Positions 27,501-32,745 of a stretch of DNA of 32,745 nucleotides are shown in pieces (position 1 is the first letter of the stretch; each line of letters opens with the position of its first letter). The position numbers were made by a program, and so were the translations under genes. The DNA comes from a virus. Below the pieces are notes generated by a model. The model did not search any database and was not told the DNA's origin. It worked only from the letters and a program-made list of their open reading frames with translations. Where the stretch lies: positions 4,870-37,614 of IMG/VR virus record IMGVR_UViG_3300030390_001165. The stretch is one strand, 5' to 3'.

Positions 27501-30356
27501 GTAGCTGTTATACCTAAAGACCAAGATAACATTGTAGGTAAGTTTTACAAAGACAGTATGCCACCTGCTTATATTGACATACTAGACAGATATTTTAACA
27601 TGAAAACTTTTGGTGATGTTAACATGGTATTAACAGATGCTGCAACTGGACTACCAGTTCCAAAGTCTGAAGCTTTTTCAAAAGCTGCTACAGAAATAAA
27701 TGTTAAGCAAATAAAAAACTCTAAAGACTTACAACAAGTAATAAGCAACCAACCAAACAATAAAGATGCTAAAGGAATTAGTGTTTTTGATTTTGACGAA
27801 ACAGCTGGTATAAGCGATAATTTTGTTATAGCAACTAAAGATGGTGTTACAGAAAGAATATCATCAGATCAATGGCCTATGGTTGGAGATCAAATGGTGA
27901 AAGACGGTTGGTCAATGGACTTTTCAGACTTTAACAAAGTAACAAATGGTAGACCAGGACCGTTAATGCAGAAGCTTAAAAATCAAATTAAAAAATACGG
28001 TAGAAATGATGTATTTATATTAACAGCTAGAGCACCACAAAGTCAACAAGCAATACATGCTTATTTAAAAAGTGAAGGTATTGATCTACCTATAAAAAAT
28101 ATAACTGGCCTAGGTAATAGTACTGGAGAAGCAAAAGCTAATTGGTTTATAGAAAAACTAGCTGAAGGTTATAATGATTTTTATTTTGTTGATGATGCTA
28201 TGCCAAATGTAAAAGCTGTTGATGATTTGTTAAGTCAATTTGATGTTAAATCAAAATCTGTACAAGCTATAATAAAAAACAGCAAGGACATGGATCTTGA
28301 GATTAACGATATAATCGAGCAAAATAAAGGTATTCAGTCTGAGAAAAGATATAAAAGATCTCAAGCTAAAATTCAAGGAAGAAAGCAAGGTAGATGGAAA
28401 CTTTACATACCACCTGGAGCTGAAGACTTTATGGGTTTAATGTACAACATAGCTTCGGCAGCTGGTAAGCTTGGTGAGGCACAGCTTGATTTTTTTAGAG
28501 ACAATATACTAAGACCTTACCAAGAAGGTATAAACAATTTAAACAAAGCAAGACAAGCTGTAACTACTGAGTATAAAGATCTTTTAAAAGCTTTTCCAAA
28601 CGTTAAAGCAAAACTTAACGAGATGGTTCCTGGTACAAACTTTACTTATGACGCGGCTGTAAGAGTTTACTTGTGGGACAAAGCAGGTTTTAAAATACCT
28701 GAAACATCTCAAGCTGCTCAAAAGCAATTAGTCGATGCTATTAAGGCTGATGCTGAGATGCTTGCGTTTGCAGAGTCGGTTGGTTTAATATCTAGAAGAC
28801 CAGAAGGTTATGTAAAACCAGAAGAAGATTGGATCGCTGAAACTATAGTTGCTGACTTAGATAACGCTGTTAATAAAATTGCTAGAAAAGAATTTTTAGC
28901 ACAGTTTCAAGAAAACGTTGGAGTAATATTTTCACAAGAAAATTTAAACAAAATAGAAGCTGCATACGGTCTTGATTTTAGAGAAGCTTTAGAAGACATG
29001 TTACACCGAATGACTACTGGTAAAAACAAAAATGTTGGCAAAACAGATCGTCAAGTTAATAGATGGACAGAGTGGATAAGTAATTCTATTGGTGCTATTA
29101 TGTTTTTAAATATGAGATCTGCTTTACTACAAACTTTATCTACAGTTAACTTTATAAACTGGAGTGATAATAACCCTGTCAAAGCAGCTGCGGCATTTGC
29201 AAATCAAAAAAATTATTGGTCTACGTTTGTAAAAATATTTAACTCTGACTTTCTAAAACAAAGAAGATCTGGTTTAAAAATGGATGTAAATGAAGCTGCT
29301 TTAGCTAATGCAATGAGTGGAAAAGTAAACAAGGCAAAAGCTGTCTTAGCCTACATATTAAAACTAGGTTTTACACCTACACAAATAGCAGATAGTTTTG
29401 CAATTGCAGCTGGTGGTGCAACATTTTTAATCAACAGAACAAATACTTATTTAAAAAAGGGTATGAATAGAGCTGATGCTGAAGCTCAAGCTTTTGAAGA
29501 CTTTACATCTAGAGCGAATGAGAGTCAACAATCTTCTGATCCTTCTTTAATATCTAAACAACAAGCAAGTATACTTGGTAGATTTATATTAGCATTTCAA
29601 AATACTCCTATGCAGTATGCTAGGTTAATGAAAAAAGCTGGAGTTGATTTAATAAAAGGTAGAGGTGATTGGAAAACTAATGTTTCAAGAATAGTTTACT
29701 ACGGTGCAGTTCAAAATATAATATTTGCTAGCTTACAATCAGCACTTTTTGCTTTGGCATTTGCTGGTGATGACGAAGACGAAGAGTTGAAAGATAAAAA
29801 AATAGAGAGATTAGGTAATACTGTTGTAGATTCATTATTGAGAGGTACTGGTATATACGGCGCTGTTCTTGCAACTGCAAAAAACATAATGCTTGAATTC
29901 TGGAAACAAGATCAAAAAGGTTTTAGAGCAGATCACGCTTACACACTACTTGCTTTTGCAAATATATCTCCACCAATAGGTTCTAAAATGAGAAAACTTT
30001 ATAGTGCAACTCAAACTAGAAAGTTTAATAAAGAAATCATGGACACAATGGGTGTAGATATTAATAACCCTATGCTACCTGCTGTTAGTACAGGTATAGA
30101 AGCTTTTACTAATATACCTTTAGGTAGAATAGTTACAAAAGTAAATAATGCTCAAGCTGCTTTAAACGAAGAAAACGCAATGTGGCAAAGAATGGCTTTG
30201 TTGATGGGTTGGAATACTTGGGATGTTGGTGTTAAAAACTTAGAAGTTGAAGAAGCAAGAAGAGCAAGTAAAATAAGGAAGAAAAAAATATCAGCAGCTA
30301 AACGTAAAAGTAAAAGTAAAAGTAAAAGTAAATCAAAAAGATCTTATGACAGATAA
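21540..30356 (+). CDS. Giant multidomain virion protein (2938 aa): protease-like and HAD-like domains
   Basis: A huge polyvalent-type protein, probably ejected with the DNA, as with T7 gp16. Visible parts in order: an N-terminal domain (RPIDQLYANVKADGRFTGGY); coiled-coil regions (about 340-480); hydrophobic segments near 493-520, 595-620 and 644-666; more coiled coil (about 780-960); GHEILHAVVW with HExxH at 1087-1091 and a candidate third ligand in YYEEVIMAIAD (E1147/E1148); an HAD-like domain with DFDET (2084-2088), a Thr in ILTARAP (T2162) and FVDDAMPN (D2218, D2219); a hydrophobic stretch at about 2719-2743; and a conserved-looking end (NAMWQRMALLMGWNTWD, about 2880-2896) before a Lys/Ser tail. 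No lysozyme-like domain is recognised. Activities are predicted from motifs only. Confidence 0.75.
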   Translation: MSKRPIDQLYANVKADGRFTGGYEDFVGAMKDESYRDKVFDSVSKSGEYSYNQDSFHIRYRPESSEFMQDGDAIIFNNDKEYTERDIIATAGGTNEQVTGMGQDPNTIMDKLKPVTADLIDMDEENVVKHLRQSYSGMGFEFEEGGLGDYVYVTHPDAKEPLKISTDNFELKLGGKKLLNGNQKNADKLNEFFNTYGNPDAMAIKNSHALPQQLTVINDMLNEETRDEGGENRLSKEAHNANAAKDIEGGYIARFGRFIEEKGSVMKYVPGVGAGSFGGLGLQNFDRARKVVGTVGEVLGKAINANSNKHLENAEDYFEDLQRLAPERFKELVPEGEVTPELIKEKAIQLRSNELQENERIERVNSHLTNLSSEEEDYLMKVSAKQTERMGARVKDNKIKINRVLTLEKAVVQESNDLNKLIEQINARAEGGEVISRKEIQDFKLREQKLRNTYNLVNKAKLSHIDLNNNFEAQKESLDYLDNINNVTANQIYTFGTGSMKMLGQGLWLAGTVTDHLGTALENAGDNRENKGKGKNQINNSNVSALKVITYGLREASKNIDKMEMDRFNKKQPVGFSGVKSTVEKGILGVFENLPNLTLAYVTGGGSMVANMAVFGLSGGVDKHKEMVKDVESGKRKYTTDQLIFAPIAYGGFEAATMIPEMLMLRGALKGSGTGVFGEVRDELFKPILAPIGRSLLGFGKAQASEIAQEVFTQLGQNGVDRFMLDKRDERGDRVELGDGLDADFFIKTIGSTGAFHVGPRALQGALGLMTGMTLEADNVEMNKRSAKMVDLKAKIKIVTDQLLGDEFSAVNNSVGRGKKEAELNELELELSKEELASETQISSIMARFGGLNQRGVNLLRGLARESGSLRDQAREIKQNPDLSRKEKRQKLKMLSDRFDNVEAQKEQLINHDKSYQLEDGKKVKDLEQRALAILNDKNKTAPTQQQVEKQAQKMWDEENKSSDSSYTQARQGVADQIKRFESDVMIGKINEIDPEAPIEKFEGNTLQEAKDWLTNNLKEKGFTKKEIGGLVKELEDTWEDATASILQPKVKNKGVNKKTNKFDKHQLIIVNAKKSAKNKNFAARGHEILHAVVWKAFKASGVGFKTMAQGMESLIKSQDEVGAKWLKDRMKAYVNKSGKLDNDYYEEVIMAIADGIRAGRIKNDGDTQAAVQSSLMKAIKKVFPGQEDAGSLLINNPQDMLNLISKYSSSLKQGELDLDIQKLVAGDVVVSEDLKIVEQKTANRKFKKSMDALSKSAREVLTEAIQESRKISAEKVNDVYGKFKNGNVESFDALNDIGLAYDAMFNKAIKQFEDEHNVRFGQEQIDQFKFEAIYGDRGIRGALIFDPKKPRKIFDPSVQVIIDGVLKDNVPAKYLNGLLPQRMIEFAVKAIPNLDEYYAKDISNMIDLEAEETADVIADNTQEYKRDKKDLTDLSVVKKEAIKAINDDVKSIVKRALANPVQSAQETINAIEQKIEKEYFKLIKKEMGGIHQYGKSKIVVISEEYKAFHDLQHDIVVKGLPAQTIKRKYNTLFDLTKLGRELTPQGNAIYDIKLSKPKAEFINFFIKGKYTTLKNKQASLAKEVAQALASKAAYEILKDQDVLNQIAEMQDLQGFTSLIGIENEIKEIGENLDKKKGEERKFDNIKLSKDIAELSVDEKQILYKGLPKLGNEFMKRGKSMAAAFNVVYPEPMFGKYRKSIIADATKYIKQYEVDKKRYEIIGKEMPSTVAEVIRDEFKMKEEESTIKEVLGLDAFSINFRDPKQLQDVREAVVKIADKIGIEKAARFLTFLYASGKIGGTRLVNNGKGGLEVDPDFEIKRAAKGLIAKETETLRYGIFGSAQDFTAFVLEGLPGYTKKYKSKIAKDAAQNVGKLNKDFNYDDDLASAKVNKAFLKEIADVMRDLEAAGEITKNDIGMFMMSLSGDMRTPLAAAAQLQYYTGDGPYSAKTHVYEHVVPRKVINMMLVGYATGAVTEADLDIMLDAFSVAVIPKDQDNIVGKFYKDSMPPAYIDILDRYFNMKTFGDVNMVLTDAATGLPVPKSEAFSKAATEINVKQIKNSKDLQQVISNQPNNKDAKGISVFDFDETAGISDNFVIATKDGVTERISSDQWPMVGDQMVKDGWSMDFSDFNKVTNGRPGPLMQKLKNQIKKYGRNDVFILTARAPQSQQAIHAYLKSEGIDLPIKNITGLGNSTGEAKANWFIEKLAEGYNDFYFVDDAMPNVKAVDDLLSQFDVKSKSVQAIIKNSKDMDLEINDIIEQNKGIQSEKRYKRSQAKIQGRKQGRWKLYIPPGAEDFMGLMYNIASAAGKLGEAQLDFFRDNILRPYQEGINNLNKARQAVTTEYKDLLKAFPNVKAKLNEMVPGTNFTYDAAVRVYLWDKAGFKIPETSQAAQKQLVDAIKADAEMLAFAESVGLISRRPEGYVKPEEDWIAETIVADLDNAVNKIARKEFLAQFQENVGVIFSQENLNKIEAAYGLDFREALEDMLHRMTTGKNKNVGKTDRQVNRWTEWISNSIGAIMFLNMRSALLQTLSTVNFINWSDNNPVKAAAAFANQKNYWSTFVKIFNSDFLKQRRSGLKMDVNEAALANAMSGKVNKAKAVLAYILKLGFTPTQIADSFAIAAGGATFLINRTNTYLKKGMNRADAEAQAFEDFTSRANESQQSSDPSLISKQQASILGRFILAFQNTPMQYARLMKKAGVDLIKGRGDWKTNVSRIVYYGAVQNIIFASLQSALFALAFAGDDEDEELKDKKIERLGNTVVDSLLRGTGIYGAVLATAKNIMLEFWKQDQKGFRADHAYTLLAFANISPPIGSKMRKLYSATQTRKFNKEIMDTMGVDINNPMLPAVSTGIEAFTNIPLGRIVTKVNNAQAALNEENAMWQRMALLMGWNTWDVGVKNLEVEEARRASKIRKKKISAAKRKSKSKSKSKSKRSYDR
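30304..30333 (+). repeat. GTAAAA tandem repeat encoding a Lys-Ser tail
   Basis: Five units of the hexamer GTAAAA or a near variant lie at the 3' end of the giant gene and encode alternating Lys and Ser (KSKSKSKSKS). The repeat stays in frame for any gain or loss of whole units, so tail length can vary by replication slippage. A basic tail at this position could bind DNA or membrane. Confidence 0.85.
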
Positions 30357-30357
30357 T

Positions 30358-31404
30358 ATGAAAAAACTAATAATAATAATGTGTATAGCATTGGTTGCTT
30401 GTGCCGCGCCAAAAGATTGTTGTTCACAAAACTTTAAAAAGTATTTTAAGTTTGCTACGTTTTACGCTGCAGCTAATGGTGGTAACTCTATATCAAACAT
30501 AGATGTATTTTCTGTAACTAACGGTTTAGAAACTGTAACAGTAGAAACTCCATACGATTACAACTTAGCTTTAGGTATACGTAAAATCGCTAGGTTTGGC
30601 TACGAAAACAGAGCTAGTACTTTTTACGATGGTACAGAAGAGTCTTGGTCAGATGGTGCTAATGTAGGTAAAGTACGTGGACTAGAATTTTTATTTGAAG
30701 TAGATTATAAAAGACAACAAGGTAATGAATATTTAGATCAGCATCACTTTATAAGATTTGTAGATGACAAGTATATATTAAAAGGCGAATACCTAGAAGA
30801 TGGTTTTGCTGATATAAAATACTTTGAAACATCACAGAGATATAGATATAAAGCTAATGACAAATTGTCTTTCAATGCTGGACTTGCTCAAAGGTTATCC
30901 GAGCCTTATGGTTACGATCCTTTAGCAGAATGGGTGCTCAGCAATGGCAATATACATTACACTTACCTAGCACTACAAGAAGGCTACAACGTCAACGTAG
31001 CTGCTAGTGAGTATATTTCTCCTGATGGAGAGCTCGTTGCTACAAGCAAAGAGGTTTGGGAAGAGGTTGTAATACCAACTGTATTATCTGATTACACAAC
31101 TAGAAAAAGAAGCGAACTTGACAACACTATATTACACTCTGTTGTTTTAGGTTTTGATTACTACCGTTACACTAAATCATTTTGGTCACATGCTTGGGCT
31201 AGTGTAATGCCTTTTCACATAGACAATGGTGAGTTTTCTTATGAAAAATATAACAACGGTCAGTGGCTTGATTATAGTGGTGGTTTAATACTTGGTTATA
31301 AAGTAAATAAGCATTTAGGCACGTTTGTTGAAGGTAAATACAATAAGTACTGGAATAGAGAGTGGTATGACTTTAAATTTGGAGTAAACTACGTAATCTT
31401 CTAA
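30358..31404 (+). CDS. Predicted lipoprotein / outer-membrane-like protein (348 aa)
   Basis: An exported protein. I chose ATG 30358 rather than the in-frame ATG 30346, which would overlap the giant gene, because 30358 gives a clean signal peptide (MKKLIIIMCIALVACAAPKD) and the TAATATG spacing seen at other genes here. LVAC (12-15) fits a lipobox, so C15 would be lipidated. The mature part is rich in alternating aromatic/polar strands (TRKRSELDNTILHSVVLGFD, LGTFVEGKYNKYWNREWYDF) and ends in KFGVNYVIF, like the last strand of an outer-membrane beta barrel. Lipid anchor and barrel together are unusual, so one of the two may be wrong. Four Cys lie within the first 22 residues. I recall similar hypothetical proteins in marine phages. 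Possible roles are envelope remodelling or blocking superinfection. Confidence 0.68.
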   Translation: MKKLIIIMCIALVACAAPKDCCSQNFKKYFKFATFYAAANGGNSISNIDVFSVTNGLETVTVETPYDYNLALGIRKIARFGYENRASTFYDGTEESWSDGANVGKVRGLEFLFEVDYKRQQGNEYLDQHHFIRFVDDKYILKGEYLEDGFADIKYFETSQRYRYKANDKLSFNAGLAQRLSEPYGYDPLAEWVLSNGNIHYTYLALQEGYNVNVAASEYISPDGELVATSKEVWEEVVIPTVLSDYTTRKRSELDNTILHSVVLGFDYYRYTKSFWSHAWASVMPFHIDNGEFSYEKYNNGQWLDYSGGLILGYKVNKHLGTFVEGKYNKYWNREWYDFKFGVNYVIF

Positions 31405-31425
31405 CTATACGCAAAACTATAAAAA

Positions 31426-31707
31426 ATGGCAAAAGAATTAAATGAAGAGACTGGGTTTAATATAAGTATAAAAACAATGATAGCTGTTGGCTTTGCCATG
31501 GTAACTATTATTGGTATGTGGTTTGCTTTGCAAGCTGATATAGCTGAAGCTAAAGAGCTACCTAAACCTGATGTTACGAAGATGGAATTTCAAATGAAAG
31601 ATAAAAACATTAGATTATCTATTGAAAATACAGAAAAAGCTGTAGAAGAGCTTAAAATAGATATTAGACGTATGGAAGATAAAATAGATAGACTAAATCG
31701 AAGATAA
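31426..31707 (+). CDS. One-pass membrane protein with coiled coil (93 aa)
   Basis: A short N-terminus (ELNEETGFNISIK) is followed by one membrane segment at about 16-36 (KTMIAVGFAMVTIIGMWFAL). A charged, heptad-like helix follows at about 50-93 (NTEKAVEELKIDIRRMEDKI). The same layout, ELNEETGFNISIKT then a membrane helix then acidic/Lys-rich coils, occurs in small genes of many marine phages as I recall. The shape fits an inner-membrane spanin-like or pinholin-like lysis protein, or an anchor for the proteins around it. No endolysin gene is adjacent, which weakens the lysis reading. Its TAA overlaps the next ATG by one base (TAATG). Confidence 0.65.
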   Translation: MAKELNEETGFNISIKTMIAVGFAMVTIIGMWFALQADIAEAKELPKPDVTKMEFQMKDKNIRLSIENTEKAVEELKIDIRRMEDKIDRLNRR

Positions 31708-32030
31708 TGAAAAAACTTATACTACTATTTTTAATATGCAGCTCAAGTGTTTCAGCTCAAATAGTTGTTACACATTTTAATGCTGAGTGGAACGATCCAA
31801 ACAAAGTAGCTTACATAGGTAAACTTACTGATTGTGAAATAGTATATGTAGATATAGCTAAAGCACCTAAGCTACAAGAGAAGCATGAGATAGTTGTAGT
31901 ACCAACAGTTGTTATATATAAAGATGGTGAAGAAGTAAAAAGGTTTCAAGCTGACATATCGTTTAGCATGAAAGCAACTAGAAAAGAAATGCAAGCAGTG
32001 ATCGATGAACTATTAATGAGTGACTTTTAG
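31707..32030 (+). CDS. Secreted thioredoxin-fold protein without redox cysteines (107 aa)
   Basis: Residues 1-17 form a signal peptide (MKKLILLFLICSSSVSA), so the mature protein should be periplasmic. The rest follows the thioredoxin fold: strand IVVTHFNAEW, then at 29-32 NDPN replaces the catalytic CGPC; later VPTVVIYKDGEEVKRF (65-80) carries the conserved cis-Pro (P66) and following strands; and a C-terminal helix (RKEMQAVIDELLMSDF). With both active-site Cys missing it cannot be a normal disulfide oxidoreductase. A single Cys at 43 remains in the mature part. It may be a binding module, for example sequestering a host envelope protein or serving as a chaperone. It lies in a tight overlap chain with its neighbours on both sides. 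Confidence 0.75.
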   Translation: MKKLILLFLICSSSVSAQIVVTHFNAEWNDPNKVAYIGKLTDCEIVYVDIAKAPKLQEKHEIVVVPTVVIYKDGEEVKRFQADISFSMKATRKEMQAVIDELLMSDF

Positions 32031-32571
32031 ATTATTAATACTACTACTATTTATATCTTGTGCTAAAGAAACCGATGATCTTGGTTACAGAACTTACATA
32101 ATACCAGAAGGTAAACATCGATCAGGTAGTTTTTTTAATCACCCAGACAACTCTAGAATTAACTTTCACTTTATACTAGACGAATCAGCAGAGTATACAA
32201 CAGAGATACCAGAAAACCAATATGATGTTAACAAGATATATGGTTTTAGCGATTTTGGCAAAACACATAAAAAATACTCTATAAGATTAGGTTGGAGATA
32301 TATTGAAGGTAACATAGAACTTTGTTGGTTAAAACGTGAGAACAATACAATGTCTTCTGGTTTTATAAGAAACATAGATATAAACACGTCGTATGAGGCA
32401 ATGATTGATATAGAAACGTTTTACTACACTATAACAATAGATGGAGATACTACAAGCGTTAGAAGAAGACCTGATGGGTTTTGGGGTACGATTAGAAGGT
32501 ATTACTTATATCCTTATTTTGGTGGAAATGAATTTGCACCTCACGATATAACAATAAAAATTAAAGAATAA
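32020..32571 (+). CDS. Predicted surface lipoprotein with beta-sandwich domain (183 aa)
   Basis: The frame is closed by TGA immediately upstream, so the first start is GTG at 32020, overlapping the end of the thioredoxin-like gene by 11 bases. The N-terminus TFRLLILLLFISCAKETDD is a lipoprotein signal with C14. The Lys-Glu-x-Asp-Asp after the Cys resembles the acidic lipoprotein export signal that places Bacteroidota lipoproteins on the cell surface. The mature part is beta-rich with many aromatics (YSIRLGWRYIEGNIELCWLK, YYTITIDGDT, then YLYPYFGGNEFAPHDITIKI), suggesting a jelly-roll or lectin-like sandwich. I see no clear glycoside hydrolase catalytic motif. Possible roles are glycan binding or masking of a phage receptor. 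Confidence 0.65.
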   Translation: MTFRLLILLLFISCAKETDDLGYRTYIIPEGKHRSGSFFNHPDNSRINFHFILDESAEYTTEIPENQYDVNKIYGFSDFGKTHKKYSIRLGWRYIEGNIELCWLKRENNTMSSGFIRNIDINTSYEAMIDIETFYYTITIDGDTTSVRRRPDGFWGTIRRYYLYPYFGGNEFAPHDITIKIKE

Positions 32572-32575
32572 AATT

Positions 32576-32647
32576 ATGAAAGAAAAAAAATGTGTGTGTG
32601 GTAAAACAAAAGATGCTAACGGTAATTGTGATGGTTCGCATGCGTAG
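32576..32647 (+). CDS. CDGSH-type microprotein (23 aa)
   Basis: A tiny gene: ATG at 32576, TAG at 32645-32647, encoding MKEKKCVCGKTKDANGNCDG then SHA. The pattern C-x-C-x2-T-x6-C-D-G-S-H is the CDGSH iron-sulfur (2Fe-2S) signature, with one more residue than the usual spacing and Asn where Pro is common. Ligands would be C6, C8, C18 and H22. Nothing else is present, so the whole protein is the cluster-binding loop. It starts four bases after the previous stop, following AAAATT as at other starts here, and overlaps the next gene. Chance occurrence of such a motif in the right place is unlikely, but expression is unproven. Confidence 0.7.
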   Translation: MKEKKCVCGKTKDANGNCDGSHA

Positions 32648-32745
32648 TTTATTAACATTTTTAGTAGCGTTTATAATAAGTTTTACAATGACTGCACAAG
32701 GTAGTTATTGTGAAAATACTTTAATAAACATAAATCTAGATCAAT
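32640..32745 (+). CDS. Signal-peptide protein, cut by window end
   Basis: The first 35 residues are visible. MRSLLTFLVAFIISFTMTAQ is a good signal peptide, followed by GSYCENTLININLDQ. The start is taken as ATG 32640; an ATG three codons upstream (32631) is in the same frame and would add MVR. Either way the gene overlaps the CDGSH gene, continuing the overlap chain. It extends the run of envelope-directed genes. The function cannot be told from this fragment. Confidence 0.55.
   Translation, partial: MRSLLTFLVAFIISFTMTAQGSYCENTLININLDQ

Noticed and set aside
21540-30356. Giant protein as a siphovirus tape measure
   Set aside because: It contains HAD-like and HExxH motifs and follows two ejection-type proteins; no tail tube, tail assembly chaperone or sheath genes are present.
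30346-30357. ATG at 30346 as the start of the lipoprotein/outer-membrane-like gene
   Set aside because: It overlaps the giant gene and adds an acidic MTDN ahead of a good signal peptide; ATG 30358 follows the local TAATATG pattern.
31426-31707. Firm call as holin or spanin
   Set aside because: One membrane helix plus coiled coil fits, but there is no adjacent endolysin or spanin partner to support it.
1-32745. Firm assignment to the crAss-like phage order
   Set aside because: Portal, capsid and ring-type genes are compatible with it, but the decisive markers (giant RNA polymerase, IHF-like and muzzle genes) cannot be seen or confirmed here.

Overview
The window looks like the late (virion and envelope) gene block of a tailed dsDNA phage, probably podovirus-like, infecting a marine Bacteroidota (flavobacterial) host. 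Four things point that way. The gene order is terminase large subunit, portal, scaffold-like protein, major capsid protein, connector-type proteins, tail proteins and internal/ejection-type proteins. The DNA is strongly AT-rich, with compact one-directional genes. Start codons lack a Shine-Dalgarno sequence and usually follow a stop within a few bases (TAAATATG, TAATATG), as is common in Bacteroidota. A Cys-rich GCTD...NYDP...DDGTC repeat typical of marine Bacteroidota surface proteins sits on a tail protein. Host and family are inferred; I ran no searches.

Layout, all on the + strand. 1-1494: C-terminal two thirds of the large terminase, open at the left edge. 1497-3905: portal with a long Gln/Ala-rich C-terminus. 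3934-5124: acidic scaffold-like protein. 5150-6673: major capsid protein, followed by a strong UUCG-loop hairpin terminator. 6747-7568: conserved-looking unknown protein between two GC-rich hairpins. 7625-7789: 54-residue Cys-motif protein. 7795-9903: two connector/ring-type proteins. 9907-16800: 2297-residue tail protein carrying the Cys-rich repeats. 16807-18490: two beta-rich structural proteins. 18534-18995: cupin-fold protein. 18999-21540: two internal virion proteins. 21540-30356: a 2938-residue giant protein with a zinc-metalloprotease-like HEILH motif, an embedded HAD-phosphatase-like domain and several membrane-seeking segments.

From 30358 to the right edge the character changes to a cassette of small envelope-directed genes: a lipoprotein or outer-membrane-like protein, a one-pass membrane protein with a coiled coil, a secreted thioredoxin-fold protein without its redox cysteines, a lipoprotein that may carry a Bacteroidota surface-export signal, a 23-residue CDGSH iron-sulfur-type microprotein, and a further signal-peptide protein cut by the window end. 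This is the part most likely to hold undescribed function, such as lysis, envelope remodelling or exclusion of competing phages.

The genes fit one late programme: terminase and portal package DNA into the capsid, connector and tail proteins close and arm the head, the internal proteins probably enter the host envelope with the DNA, and the last cassette acts on the host envelope from inside. No integrase, replication gene, tRNA, CRISPR array or reverse transcriptase is visible. There is no gene-free stretch longer than about 75 bases.
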